The notes below the pieces were generated by a model. That model did not search any database and was not told the origin of the DNA. It was given only the letters and a program-made list of their open reading frames with translations. This document shows positions 20,133 through 29,570 of a stretch of DNA of 64,000 nt, one piece after another. The translations under genes were made by a program, and so were the position numbers. Source of the DNA: Pseudoips prasinana. Its lineage: Eukaryota; Arthropoda; Insecta; Lepidoptera; Nolidae. Location: contig OX621237.1 of assembly GCA_951640165.1 (NCBI GenBank), positions 2,976,001 through 3,040,000 of the forward strand. The letters are read 5' to 3'. Each line of letters starts with the position of its first letter. Position 1 is the stretch's first letter.

Positions 20133-22310
20133 AACCAACGATGGAAATCATTCAACCCTATATTGCCCAACTAACAAATTATTTTCACGATACTAGAATA
20201 CGTCTTAACCACCATAACCCTACACTATCAGCAAACCTTAACACAGGGGAATAAGTTCTATAATACTATAACACTTAGTTGCAAATAAAGTTGTAAAAGT
20301 GTATGAGATTTCGGTGGCCAGTGGTTCCGCTTCGCGACATTGATGTGTCAAAGTGCTGGCAACTAAACTATTGTCTTTAATTTAATTAGTGATTTTAATA
20401 CATTTGTCGGCAATATTGAGTAATGAAAGTTTTAATGTTAAATGAACGGATATAAATAGGTTGCTGAATATACCTAATAAAAACTGCTTTTGATAGGAAC
20501 TAATGTTGCTTCAAGTTTGTAAGTAGAACTTAATTAAATAATCTAATATAATTTAGTTAAGTAAACTCATACTTAAGTATGTACATTAGTATTAGTGTAC
20601 CTATAGGTAGTTGTTGCGTTGATAGTTTGACTACCTAATGTGCGTACCGATAGTTAATGCGAAACAAAAAAGGATAGAAGTTAGTAAGTAACTAAGTAAG
20701 TACTAAAATCGTGCTAAATAGGTAGGTAATCATTGTTACTTAAAACTTAGTGATTAGTATTTTAGATCGTGTTTGGTATACTTAGTGTTGATATTTAAAG
20801 AGGGAAATATTTATCATAATATTTCTGTTAACCTGCTTATAATACTAAATAAACTATCCTTTACAAGAATTGGTAAAGCACCAATGTAATAAAATTATAT
20901 TGTTATTTCATTAATGTAATATATATTAATTGTGAAAAGAAATAACTTACTTTTTGTTTTCGGTTTTGCTAAAAGCGCCATCTAGCTACATATTTACAAA
21001 CTAAGAAGATTTCAATTCCGACTCTGCTGCTTCGCTTGAACCCACGTAACCTTTCAAGCTTGTAGTTTCTTTATTTTCACACAAGGTGGCGATATACACA
21101 ATTGTGTAGATTTTCGTCCGACCAAAACTGTGAAGATGGCGCTAGTAATAGTAAAGTTTAGTGCAAGCAAGTTTCATAAAGTATTCCTACGAATAATTTA
21201 TTTAACGACAAATTTTGCCAACACATAAAATGATTTATTGCTATAATAAATATTTATATAAGTGAGTTGCAAACAATATTTATATTAAATATCACAATTC
21301 GGGTAAGTTTTGTTAGAGAACATGCTTACCAAACAATATTTTCCGAGTTTTATTGAATAATCATGTTTATAAACATATTTCCGGGCCCATCAATAACATT
21401 AAGTCGATCGTTAATTAATCGTAGTAAAATAAAGAGTAGTTTTATCATTTGGAAATTTGCCAGTAGGTAGGTATAATATTAAGTGTTTATGATAAAAAAA
21501 ACGAAACGATAGCGATATGTCGTAGTAGCGCTTGCGCAATACGTTACATGAAATTAAATAATTTGAGTGTGTCACGGTAAATAGAAATAGTCTATAAGCC
21601 GAGACTACACGGACGAAATTCCGCGAAGTTATCGCGCTAAGACTGAACAGACGGATTCATTTAACGAGAATACTCAGCTACTTCTTACTAATAAAGCTGT
21701 ACCTAATGTCGAGTTTATGTTCTATTGTCGAGTTTATGTATTATGTTCAGTCCGGCTAAATAAATTCATGCATAATTCACAAAATGATGACTAAATAATC
21801 CCGGTAGTTGATTACCCACTGAGTTCGTTCCACTGGTATTTCGGAGTTTACTTGGAGTTAAAGCCGCATTCCTCTTTAATGCTGCAGTAATATAATATAA
21901 ATGTGTTGCCGTAGCTAATACTGAGTTAGGGGCCTTTTTTGACTCTGAACAAAATTATTGTTTTCTTTTTGCTATGTATGGGAAGATATTTATTGTTAAA
22001 AATAAACATATTAATCATTTCATTTCTTTTAATCCGGTAGTAGAAATAAAACGCGACTGTGGTTATACAGACATGATCCTTGCTTATAATAACTTTCTAA
22101 ATGTCTTGTTCCGATCATGCCGGTTAGGCGCCATCAGATACTTTTAGGCAGAATAATGTTTGCCGGCCCGTTTGTGTTTTTATTGTTTTAGTCATTGTTC
22201 ACTATAACTGCATTGATTGGAGAATGAGCACTGATGCCTGAGATAGAGGCGTTAATGAATTGTTAATTAGACTTAATTAAGTATCAGGTATGTATAATAA
22301 TAATAATATA
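20133..22310. other. 2.2 kb without recognised genes or repeats
   Basis: AT-rich, low-repeat sequence. A weak inverted pair, AGCGCCATCT (about 20975) and AGATGGCGCT (about 21134), brackets about 160 bp. No frame exceeds 60 codons with a recognisable motif. This is the longest stretch with no identified mobile element and may be genuine unique sequence. Confidence 0.5.
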
Positions 22311-22311
22311 T

Positions 22312-22340
22312 TTGGACATTATTTACACACGGCCATCTGG
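22312..22340 (-). mobile_element. SINE-E 3' tail fragment
   Basis: The minus strand reads CAGATGGCCGTGTGTAAATA followed by ATGTCC, the SINE-E end. It is directly joined to MITE-2. Confidence 0.5.
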
Positions 22341-22581
22341 GGCTCTACCGGCTTAGTCGCCGAACATCATTTTCGTAAATGGCGTTCAAATAAAAAAAGG
22401 TTAAAAATGACTTAATCAATCGTTAAATCGGATTCAACGTTGACAATCGATTCCGGACCATTTATGACGTCGCATGTGCTCATGGAAGTCGATTTAACGA
22501 TTGATTAAGTCATTTTTAACCTTTATTTATTTGAACGCCATTCAGGAAAACGATGTTCGGTGACTTAGCCGGTAGAGCCCC
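22339..22581. mobile_element. MITE-2, palindromic element
   Basis: Arms of about 90 bp in inverted orientation: left GGGGCTCTACCGGCTTAGTC, right ending GACTTAGCCGGTAGAGCCCC. The inner part (ATGACTTAATCAATCGTTAA) is also mirrored. The unique centre (CCATTTATGACGTCGCATGT) occurs in opposite orientation at 26721-26949. Non-coding. Confidence 0.88.
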
Positions 22582-22642
22582 TGATCTGGAACAGAGGTTG
22601 TATTTTTACTGAATAAAGATGTTGTTATTTTTAGTATTTACT

Positions 22643-23158
22643 AGCTGTGACCCGCGGGTTTATCCGCGTTAAACTTTATAAGCTACTAGCTGTGCCCCGC
22701 GGTGTTACTCGCGTTAAATTTTATAAATTTTCTTTGCTATAAACCTTACGGAGCCCGAAACCTTTCCAACGAATGCAAAACCGTGGAAATCGGTTCGTGC
22801 GTTCTGGAGTTATAGCGTCAGGAAGGAAAACCCGACTTATTTTTATATAGTAGACTAGCTGTGCCACGCGGTGTTACCCGCGTTAAATTATATAAATTTT
22901 CTTTGCTATAAACCTCACGGAGCCCGAGACCTTTCCAACGAATGCAAAACCGTGGAAATCGGTTCGTGTGTTCTGGAGTTATAGCGTCAGGAAGGGAAAC
23001 CCGACTTATGTTTATATAGTAGATAGCCTATGTATAAATCCAAGGTTTCAGATAACTCCATACCAAATTTTAATAAAATCTCTCCAGCCGTTTAGATGTG
23101 AAGAAGTAACAAACATACGCCCTCACAAACGTTTCGCCTTTATAATATTAGTGTGATA
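22643..23158 (+). repeat. Rep-K copy split by a tandem pair of a Rep-K variant
   Basis: A Rep-K head (TACTAGCTGTGACCCGCGGG) at 22643-22683 resumes at about 23027 with GCCTATGTATAAATCCAAGG and ends TTTATAATATTAGTGTGAT. Between them are two roughly 171-bp near-identical units (22684-22853 and 22854-23024), each starting CTAGCTGTGCCACGCGG-like sequence and containing GGAAATCGGTTCGTG and AGCGTCAGGAAGG. So a variant element sits duplicated in tandem inside an older relative. Confidence 0.8.
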
Positions 23159-23221
23159 AATTTACTTATTATCTGTATCAGAATGTACAATTGTACATAT
23201 TTACAAAAGTAAAGAACTGAG

Positions 23222-23290
23222 AAAATGCTCCTTAGTTTGGGATCAGATGGCCGTGTGTAAATAATGTCCCAGGTTATTATTTACTGAATA
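23222..23290 (+). mobile_element. SINE-E 3' tail
   Basis: CTTAGTTTGGGATCAGATGG followed by CCGTGTGTAAATAATGTCCC and an AT tail; head missing. Confidence 0.7.
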
Positions 23291-23639
23291 AAGATACTAT
23301 TATTATAATTTATGCTATGCTGTGCGTGAAAACCTACCTTAACCGAAGCCGGACGCTATTGTAACCACGGTTTTATGTGTTTGCCATTGGCTTGACGCCA
23401 TGACACGGGCCGATGGCGTTTGAATTGCAACGTTGATTGAATTCTCCGGGGCTACCAATGACCCATTTTTATGAATATTCTTTTATTATATTTTCCTGCA
23501 ATATTTTACGTTGTTTATGCTATCTCTACTCATTAAAGTGTTGCCATATTTTATTTGATGACTTGTTTTCCGTTTATTGTTTGTTTTCTATTTTTTATAT
23601 TAATATGTAGTAAAGATTTGCGGCGTAAATCAGAATATC

Positions 23640-23850
23640 ATCACCCCATCTCATCCCTTGAGGGGCCTAGAACTTAATCCGAGGGAATATTACCAGAAGA
23701 CGGATAGCAGCTTCTTTCTGAGTACTATGACCATCTTACTGCGATCGCCAACCCGTCTGTCAAGCGTGGCGATTATGGCATAACCCCCAAGATGGTTCTT
23801 GGGAGAACTTTTGTCCAACTGTGGACTTGTTACAACTGTTCTGATGATTT
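23640..23850 (+). mobile_element. Rep-R, RTE-type 3'-end repeat
   Basis: AATATCATCACCCCATCTCA at the start, then GAGTACTATGACCATCTTAC and GCGATCGCCAACCCGTCTGT, ending TTTTGTCCAACTGTGGACTT. Aligns with 15225-15465. Confidence 0.75.
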
Positions 23851-23885
23851 GGCAAAGAAAATATAATACTAATAAGTAGGCAGGT

Positions 23886-24035
23886 TGATAATCCATTCCG
23901 GACCATTTATGACGTCACATGTGCTCATGGAAGCCGATTTAACGATCGATTAAGTCATTTTTAACCTTTATTTAATTGAACGCCATTTAAGAAATCGAAG
24001 TTCAGCGACTTAGCCGGTAGATGCCTGATTGCGGG
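23886..24035. mobile_element. MITE-2, one half only
   Basis: Contains the centre (GACCATTTATGACGTCACAT) and only the right arm (AACGATCGATTAAGTCATTT, ending GACTTAGCCGGTAGATGCC). The left arm is missing. Confidence 0.8.
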
Positions 24036-24136
24036 AGCGGATAATGAGTGAGGTTAGTAATAGTGTGATTATGAAAAAAATAGAGGAAAGGAGAATACTA
24101 TATTTTATGAGTCACTTTTCCTGTTTATTTCATATA

Positions 24137-24271
24137 CACACACCAGCACATCAAGCTACCCCAATCTGTCAAATTTCCCCAATTGAAAGTGAATCTTATG
24201 CTTAAGTGATAAAGTTGAAAATCTATAAAAGTAATTTGACAGATTGGGGTAGCTGGATGTGCTGGCGTCTG
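24137..24271. mobile_element. MITE-1 copy
   Basis: The left end CCAGCACATCAAGCTACCCC is mirrored by GGGGTAGCTGGATGTGCTGG at the right, then CGTCTGTAC. The extreme left few bases have diverged. Confidence 0.85.
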
Positions 24272-24327
24272 TACAAGGTGCAACATAAATAATGTAGGGA
24301 ATTGAAGAAGCTATCTAGCTATATATT

Positions 24328-24368
24328 GATGTGATGGCAGTGTGTTAGTTGTCCCAAGATATTTATTT
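24328..24368 (+). mobile_element. SINE-D tail fragment
   Basis: GATGGCAGTGTGTTAGTTGT followed by CCCAAGATATTTATTTAT, the terminal part of SINE-D. Confidence 0.5.
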
Positions 24369-24448
24369 ATATATTACTAGCTGTGCCCCGCGGTTTTACA
24401 CGCGGTTCACTTTATAAATTCTATTAAATTCAGACTGCATTAAATCTG

Positions 24449-26101
24449 ATGGTTGAGATTCTGCAGAAGTTAGGACTTAATATATCAGCAACTAAAACTA
24501 AGTTTTGTATTTTTAGTAGAGGACGTAAAAAGATAAAGATAGATTTAAAAATCAATGGTCAAGCGGTATCGTCGGCGGATTGTATTAAGTACCTGGGTAT
24601 GTGGTTAGATAAGTCTCTCCTATGGAGTAAGCATATAAATGAGATGGCAAGAAAAGTTTCGAGATACTTAAATCTTCTTAAAGTTCTGTCAGGGTCTGGG
24701 TGGGGTATACATCCTAAATTTCTACGTACCATCTATATATCTTTAATTAGGTCCAGACTTGATTTTGGTTCATTTTTGTTTGATAATAGTGCTAAAACGC
24801 ACTTGTACAAATTGGAAAAAATACAAAATCAGTGTTTAAGAATTATTGGCGGATTTATTAAAAGCACACCCATTTACGTCATGGAGAGCGAACTATGTTT
24901 GGTACCTCTACACTTAAGACGACAATATCTGGCATACAAATTTTGTTTGAAATCAGTGTCATGGGACCATGTTACTAAATCTTTATTGACTGACCTTAGA
25001 GACCTTAAAAACAATCCCTATTGGAGTATAAAAAAGAAGCCTTTACTTATGACTACTTATGATGAGATTCAGGCTGATAATATACATAAAGCATATCCTC
25101 TAGAAAATTTTAGCTTAAAAGTCTGGACATCGTATATAAATTTAGATGTTATAATTGAACCGTATTTACAAAGTATTCAAAATTCAAAAAGAGATTACGA
25201 GATTAATGTTTTAAGATGTAATATATTAGAAGAATTAAATAAGAAATATAATAATTGGTATAAAATATATACAGATGGTTCCAAGTGCGCTAACGGTCAG
25301 GGTGCTGCTTTTTATGATCCCAAACAAAATAAAAAGATGTCGTATAAAATTATGTCTGAGGTATCCATTATGAGTTTGGAACTCTTGGCAATTTCAGAAG
25401 CTCTCTCTTATGCAAATACTTTATCATGCGATAGGGTGGTTATTTGCACGGATAGCAGAAGTGCTATTCAACATTTGGCTCGGTGCTCCTCTGGTTCCAG
25501 AGGTGTACCGACAGCCTACACCATTTTCCAAAAAATTTTGGAACTTAAAGAAAGGGGAAAGTTTCTGAAGTTGCAGTGGATCCCATCACACATAGGCTTG
25601 CAGGGTAACGAGGAGGTTGACAACTTAGCAAGGCAAGCAGCGGGAGTTGGTAACAACGCTAATATTACTCCGCACTATACAGAGGTGCTGTATAAATATA
25701 AGCGATTACTTTACCAAATGTGGAAGGAATATTTTGATAAAATTTCTAAAGAAAAGGGTATTTGGTATAAAGTTTTACAATGTGAACCCCCTCGGGTGCC
25801 TTGGTTCGATGCAAGCAGATTGAGTCGTTCATATATAGTGTTGGCACATAGACTTCGTTCGGGACACTATCCATCCAGGAAATTTGCTTATTTAATGAAA
25901 AAAGTCGATTCTCCTAATTGTGAAGTATGCGAGGTAATTGAGGATGTGCAACATTTACTGATGGATTGTGTCCGCAACGAAGATCGGCGACAATTATTTA
26001 TGCGTAAATTTAATTACAATAAACTAGATGTAGGAATTTGTCTCAGTATACTAGCTGAGCCAACTTCAGAAGCAGCTCAAATGCTTTTTAGTTTAGTTTA
26101 G
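24449..26101 (+). pseudogene. LINE ORF2 C-terminal half: RT thumb, RNase H and CCHC motif
   Basis: An uninterrupted 550-codon frame. Residues 1-170 are the end of the reverse transcriptase (CIKYLGMWLDKSLLWSKHI; LDFGSFLF; LEKIQNQCLRIIGG). Residues about 268-400 are an RNase H domain with all catalytic positions visible: D276 (YTDGS), E311 (ELLAISEA), D335 (CTDSRSA), H381 (PSHIGLQGN) and D391 (VDNLA). The C-terminus has HRLRSGHYPSRKF and a C-X2-C-X7-H-X4-C motif (C491, C494, H502, C507), typical of I-group LINEs. The palm with the catalytic YxDD and the endonuclease are missing, so it cannot retrotranspose. The Met at 24449 is just the first in frame; coding sequence continues upstream to about 24435. 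Full integrity over 1.65 kb indicates a young insertion. Confidence 0.9.
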
Positions 26102-26121
26102 TATGTAATATTATTGTATTT

Positions 26122-26162
26122 TTATTCACGGAGCTGATATATCTGTGGAAAAAAAGCTCCTT
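26122..26162 (+). other. 3' UTR hairpin of the I-type LINE
   Basis: CGGAGCT at about 26129 and AGCTCC at about 26155 form a 6-bp stem around GATATATCTGTGG directly before the A-rich tail. A structured 3' end recognised by the element's own RT is known for several LINE clades; here this is inferred from position. Confidence 0.5.
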
Positions 26163-26324
26163 AAATAAATAAATAAAAAAAAAAAAAAAATAGCCTATGT
26201 GTTAATCCAGGGTGTCAGCTAACTCCATACCAAATTTTATTAAAATCTGTCCAGGCGTTTATGCGTGAAGAAGTAACAAACATACACACTCACTAACTTT
26301 CACCTTTATAATATTAGTGCGACT

Positions 26325-27026
26325 AGAGACCGTACTTGTTCGAAATTCGACCATTAAAGTTCAGTTGTCAAAGACTATAGACATTAAAGACAAATAATAT
26401 TGAACTGTTCTCAGTTTTGACTCTCAGTACCTATGTCATCTCTTCTCTGTTTATCAGTGCGCAAAAGCATGGTAGTATGCGCAATGTTTATTTTAATACA
26501 ATAATTCACTTCTAATGCCTATTATATAAAAATATTAGCTTTCTGCACTCTCCATATGAACTTTAACTGGTGTTCTACCGGCTAAGTCGCTGAACTTCGA
26601 TTAGTTACCCGAAATAAACATATTTTATTTATTTATTTTAATACGTGAAGCCAAAACTTTGTACCCCTTTATACGAAAATTGTGCGGACGGAGGAGTAGA
26701 GGAGTATGAAATTTGGAACAGGGGCTCTACCGGCTATGTCACCGAACATCGATTTCTTAAATGGCGTTCAAATAAATAAAGGTTACAAATGACTTAATCA
26801 ATCGTTAAATCAGCTTCCATGAGCACATGTGACGTCATAAATGGTCCAGAATCGATTGTCAACGTCGATTGATTAAGTCATTTTTAACCTTTATTTATTT
26901 GAACGCCATTTAAGAAATCGATGTTCGGCGACATAGCCGGTAGAGCCGCTGTTCCAAATTTCATACTCCTCCGTCCGCGCAATTTTCGTATTTAAAAGGG
27001 GTACAAAGTATTAGCTTCACGTATTA
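26325..27026 (+). repeat. Rep-B copy with an inverted duplication around MITE-2
   Basis: Starts CTAGAGACCGTACTTGTTCG and matches the minus-strand copy at 8790-9215 up to CCATATGAACTTTAACTG. A MITE-2 head fragment (26578-26605) follows. The Rep-B end CGTGAAGCCAAAACTTTGTA...AGTATGAAATTTGGAACA (about 26642-26720) is then mirrored at 26950-27024 around the MITE-2 at 26721-26949. Confidence 0.75.
26721..26949. mobile_element. MITE-2, palindromic element
   Basis: GGGGCTCTACCGGCTATGTC at the left, GACATAGCCGGTAGAGCCGC at the right; the centre is inverted relative to the copy at 22339. Its flanks are themselves inverted repeats of Rep-B. Confidence 0.88.
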
Positions 27027-27030
27027 TTTG

Positions 27031-27388
27031 ACTACCTCGTTGGTCTAACGGTAGCGTGTTCAACCGCAAATAACGAGGTCCTGGGTTCAAATCCCGGGTC
27101 GGGCTAAAAAGTGATTTTGGGATTTTTCCGTAAAAAGAAATTTCTCAGTGTCAGCCCGAAGTCTGAAGTTGGCGGTATTACACCCCAGGGCCTCGGAGAG
27201 CACGTAAAGCCATCGGTCCTGTACCTGACCTCTTTCCGGTCGTGTCGCTAGTCGTCCCATCGGATCATGAGAGTGATGGAATAGAAAGTGCCTCTGTGTT
27301 TGTGCACTATAATATGTCCTGCGCAATTGGCTAATCTTCAGTGATACTGTTTGCCGTGGCCGAAATTCGGTCGGGAGGAAATTATATT
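27031..27388 (+). mobile_element. SINE-B copy
   Basis: A box CTCGTTGGTCTAACGGTAGC, B box GGGTTCAAATCCCGGGTCGG, AAAAAGTGATTTTGGGATTT, AGCCCGAAGTCTGAAGTTGG, TCATGAGAGTGATGGAATAG, and the 3' palindrome CCGAAATTCGG. Full length. Confidence 0.92.
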
Positions 27389-27464
27389 ATATATTTATAC
27401 TTAACATCTTTTTAAGTCTCTTTAATCTTGTCTAGCATTTTTTTTTAAATTTAGGGTTCAATTT

Positions 27465-27750
27465 GACGGTCACCGTAGCCTAGTTGGTAGTGCTCCTGCC
27501 TACGAAGCTGGTGGTCCTGGGTTCGAATCCCGGTAAGTGCAAATATTTGTGTGATTAGCACGAATATTTGTTTCTGAGTCATGGATGTATTCTATGTATT
27601 TAAGTATTTATCTATGTATCTATATAAGTATGTATATCGTCGCCTGCTACCCATAGCACATAATAAAAAGTATATAGTACAAGCTTTGCTTAGTTTGGGG
27701 CTAGGATGATCTGTGTGACATTGTCCCTAGATATTATATTATATTATAAT
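27465..27750 (+). mobile_element. SINE-A copy
   Basis: A perfect A box (TAGCCTAGTTGG) and B box (GGTTCGAATCC), then the shared body and (ATT)n tail. A small insertion (CACATAATAAAAAGTATATA region) interrupts the CATAGTACAAGC body near 27657. Confidence 0.92.
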
Positions 27751-28195
27751 AATTCAAAATGTCCGTTAATATGCTTCGCTTCAAAATAGCAATGGAAGCT
27801 CCTAAATGCAGCCAAGCAGAGCAAGACCAACATAAACCATATCGAATCCATTCACAAGAAGTGGAGTCCCTCTGCTCCTTTTGCCGCATAATTATTAACA
27901 GCAGAAATAGACGGACATTCACCCGGGGACATATTTGGTAATCTTTAACTCCAGGTTATATTTAACTACAGTTTAGTTGATATAAGCAGTTGGTTGGCCC
28001 AGAATGAATCTGGTTTTTGTCGGAGCAGGCTATTGAGGGACTAGAAGTGTCACGTTCAAGTCTTTTATTGAAGGTTAGTTTTATATAAGTATGCCAATTA
28101 TTTCAAATTAATCTTGATAAATCTCTTAATAAATATTTTTAATTTTCTTCATTTCTGTTAACTTACAGCTACTTAATATCAAGCATTTCAATAAT
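27751..28195. other. No supported gene
   Basis: A 60-codon frame (27759-27941) has no domain and is covered by a similar frame on the other strand. Confidence 0.45.
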
Positions 28196-28545
28196 AGTAA
28201 TATCCTGGGATATTAGTCACACACGGTCATCTGATCCCAATCTAAGCAGAGCTTGTACTATGGAGACCAAGTAATTGATATACTACTTTTCTTTTGTAAA
28301 TACATACTTAACAGATAATTACACCCAGACTCAGGACAAACAGACATGTTCATGCACACAAATATCTGTTCTGGGTGGGAATCGAACCCACGACCTGCGG
28401 CGTGAAAGGCAACATGTCTGTTTGTCCTGAGTCTGGGTGTAATTATTTATATAAGTGTGTATTTACAAAAGAAAAGCAGTATATGTAGTATACCAGTTAT
28501 CTGGTTTCCATAGTACAAGCTCTGCTTAGTTTGGGATCACTTTAT
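28196..28545. mobile_element. Inverted pair of SINE-E copies
   Basis: A minus-strand SINE-E (28196-28411; tail first, head with CGAACCCACGACCTGCGGCG at 28383) is joined head-to-head with the body of a plus-strand SINE-E (28412-28545: ACATGTCTGTTTGTCCTGAG...AGTACAAGCTCTGCTTAGTT). The two bodies are mirror images separated only by the single tRNA-like head. Confidence 0.85.
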
Positions 28546-28556
28546 AAAATAAAATA

Positions 28557-28760
28557 ATTAAAAAAGGTTTTTATTCACGTAGACTTTAAAAAAGCGCTTG
28601 TAAATAGTCAGAACATGTTCGTAGTAATATATAATTCATTTATAATTATTTCTAGGTACATATAGATATTTAGGTACACGGATTGTAGGAAATAATTTAC
28701 AATAAGATTTATTTTATAACAGTAACGATATTTAACTAACTTAAATGAAGTCATTATCAA
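28557..28760 (+). repeat. Rep-H copy, truncated
   Basis: AAAAAAGGTTTTTATTCACG, AAAAAAGCGCTTGTAAATAG, AACATGTTCGTAGTAATATA, TTTAGGTACACGGATTGTAG. Aligns with 63548 onward. Confidence 0.8.
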
Positions 28761-29137
28761 GGATCATTAATTATCAAAATTTTAAATTTATTCATGGTAA
28801 TATCACCAATTTGTTTGTTACTCATATCATTAACGCGTCAGCGACTGGACGTACAAGTGTAGCATGCCGGCGTCATACCGTAACTATGAAAGACGATATA
28901 TCGCCATCACGACACAGCGGCGAGTGCGCAGGGCAAGTGTGGGCGAATAATTAAGTACACTGTAAAATTTTATTGCCCATGACTTTTTATAATACAAGCA
29001 ATTGTGTTAGATGTGTGAAAGTATTTACATACTTTTTATACGACGGATTTCTTTTCGTAATGTATGTACCTACGTCCGTACGTACATTATGTAGGTATGT
29101 TCTGTTTTTCTCAGAATCTTGTAGCTCTCTCACGTAG

Positions 29138-29263
29138 CACCGTCGTCCCAGGAACGTCTTGAACGATCTGGACGACGAGATCACCGTTTACCTCGAACAG
29201 ATCAAGTCGATCAGAGACTCTCGCAACACTGCACACCAACTGATACTTCGTACTCGTACAAGA
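29138..29263 (+). CDS. Candidate internal exon of an unidentified host gene
   Basis: A 126-nt segment bounded by TCACGTAG (acceptor-like) and AGA|GTAAGT (a perfect donor core at 29264). It is open in phase 0: RRPRNVLNDLDDEITVYLEQ, IKSIRDSRNTAHQLILRTRT. The peptide is charged and looks helical. Third codon positions are GC-rich in the first half, unlike the AT-rich surroundings. It matches no repeat elsewhere in the window. A stronger acceptor (TTTTTCTCAG at 29105-29114) would put stops in all frames, and the opposite strand is also open over the same stretch, so the strand and start are not certain. I do not recognise the protein. Confidence 0.4.
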
Positions 29264-29570
29264 GTAAGTTAAGAATACTACCCCTATAGATATTAGTATA
29301 ATTAAACCTAAGTCTACTTATTAATTATGTTGCATAGTAACAAGGATGATGCAATAATATATTTAGTTCCTACGAGAAACTTACAATCGAATGTTCTAAA
29401 ACAAATTATGCTGACTCCTCTCCTATAATACTGATATATGAAACCCTTGTTGCTTGCAACCTATCTTTCATGTTAATTCAAATTGTATTTAACGTCATTC
29501 TGTTTTTGCACGTCTTCCTGTACACTAGTTTTACGGTTTTGTTCAATAAATAAATATATTTTTGGCAAAC

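Larger units (their letters stand above)
24421..26190 (+). mobile_element. 5'-truncated I-type LINE with poly(A)-like tail
   Basis: Begins inside the reverse-transcriptase thumb, carries one long open frame, and ends in (TAAA)n followed by A16 (about 26163-26189). The 5' truncation, A-rich tail and clean insertion into Rep-K are the hallmarks of target-primed reverse transcription. I cannot see a clear target-site duplication. Confidence 0.9.
24372..26324 (+). repeat. Rep-K copy split by a LINE
   Basis: 24374-24420 (CTAGCTGTGCCCCGCGGTTT...TTTATAAATT) and 26191-26324 (ATAGCCTATGTGTTAATCCA...AATATTAGTGCG) join exactly as in the uninterrupted copy at 58702. The LINE of about 1.77 kb inserted between ATAAATT and ATAGCC. 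Confidence 0.85.

Noticed and set aside
20971..21140. Inverted pair AGCGCCATCT...AGATGGCGCT as MITE ends
   Set aside because: Only about 10 bp, no target duplication seen, and no second copy in the window.
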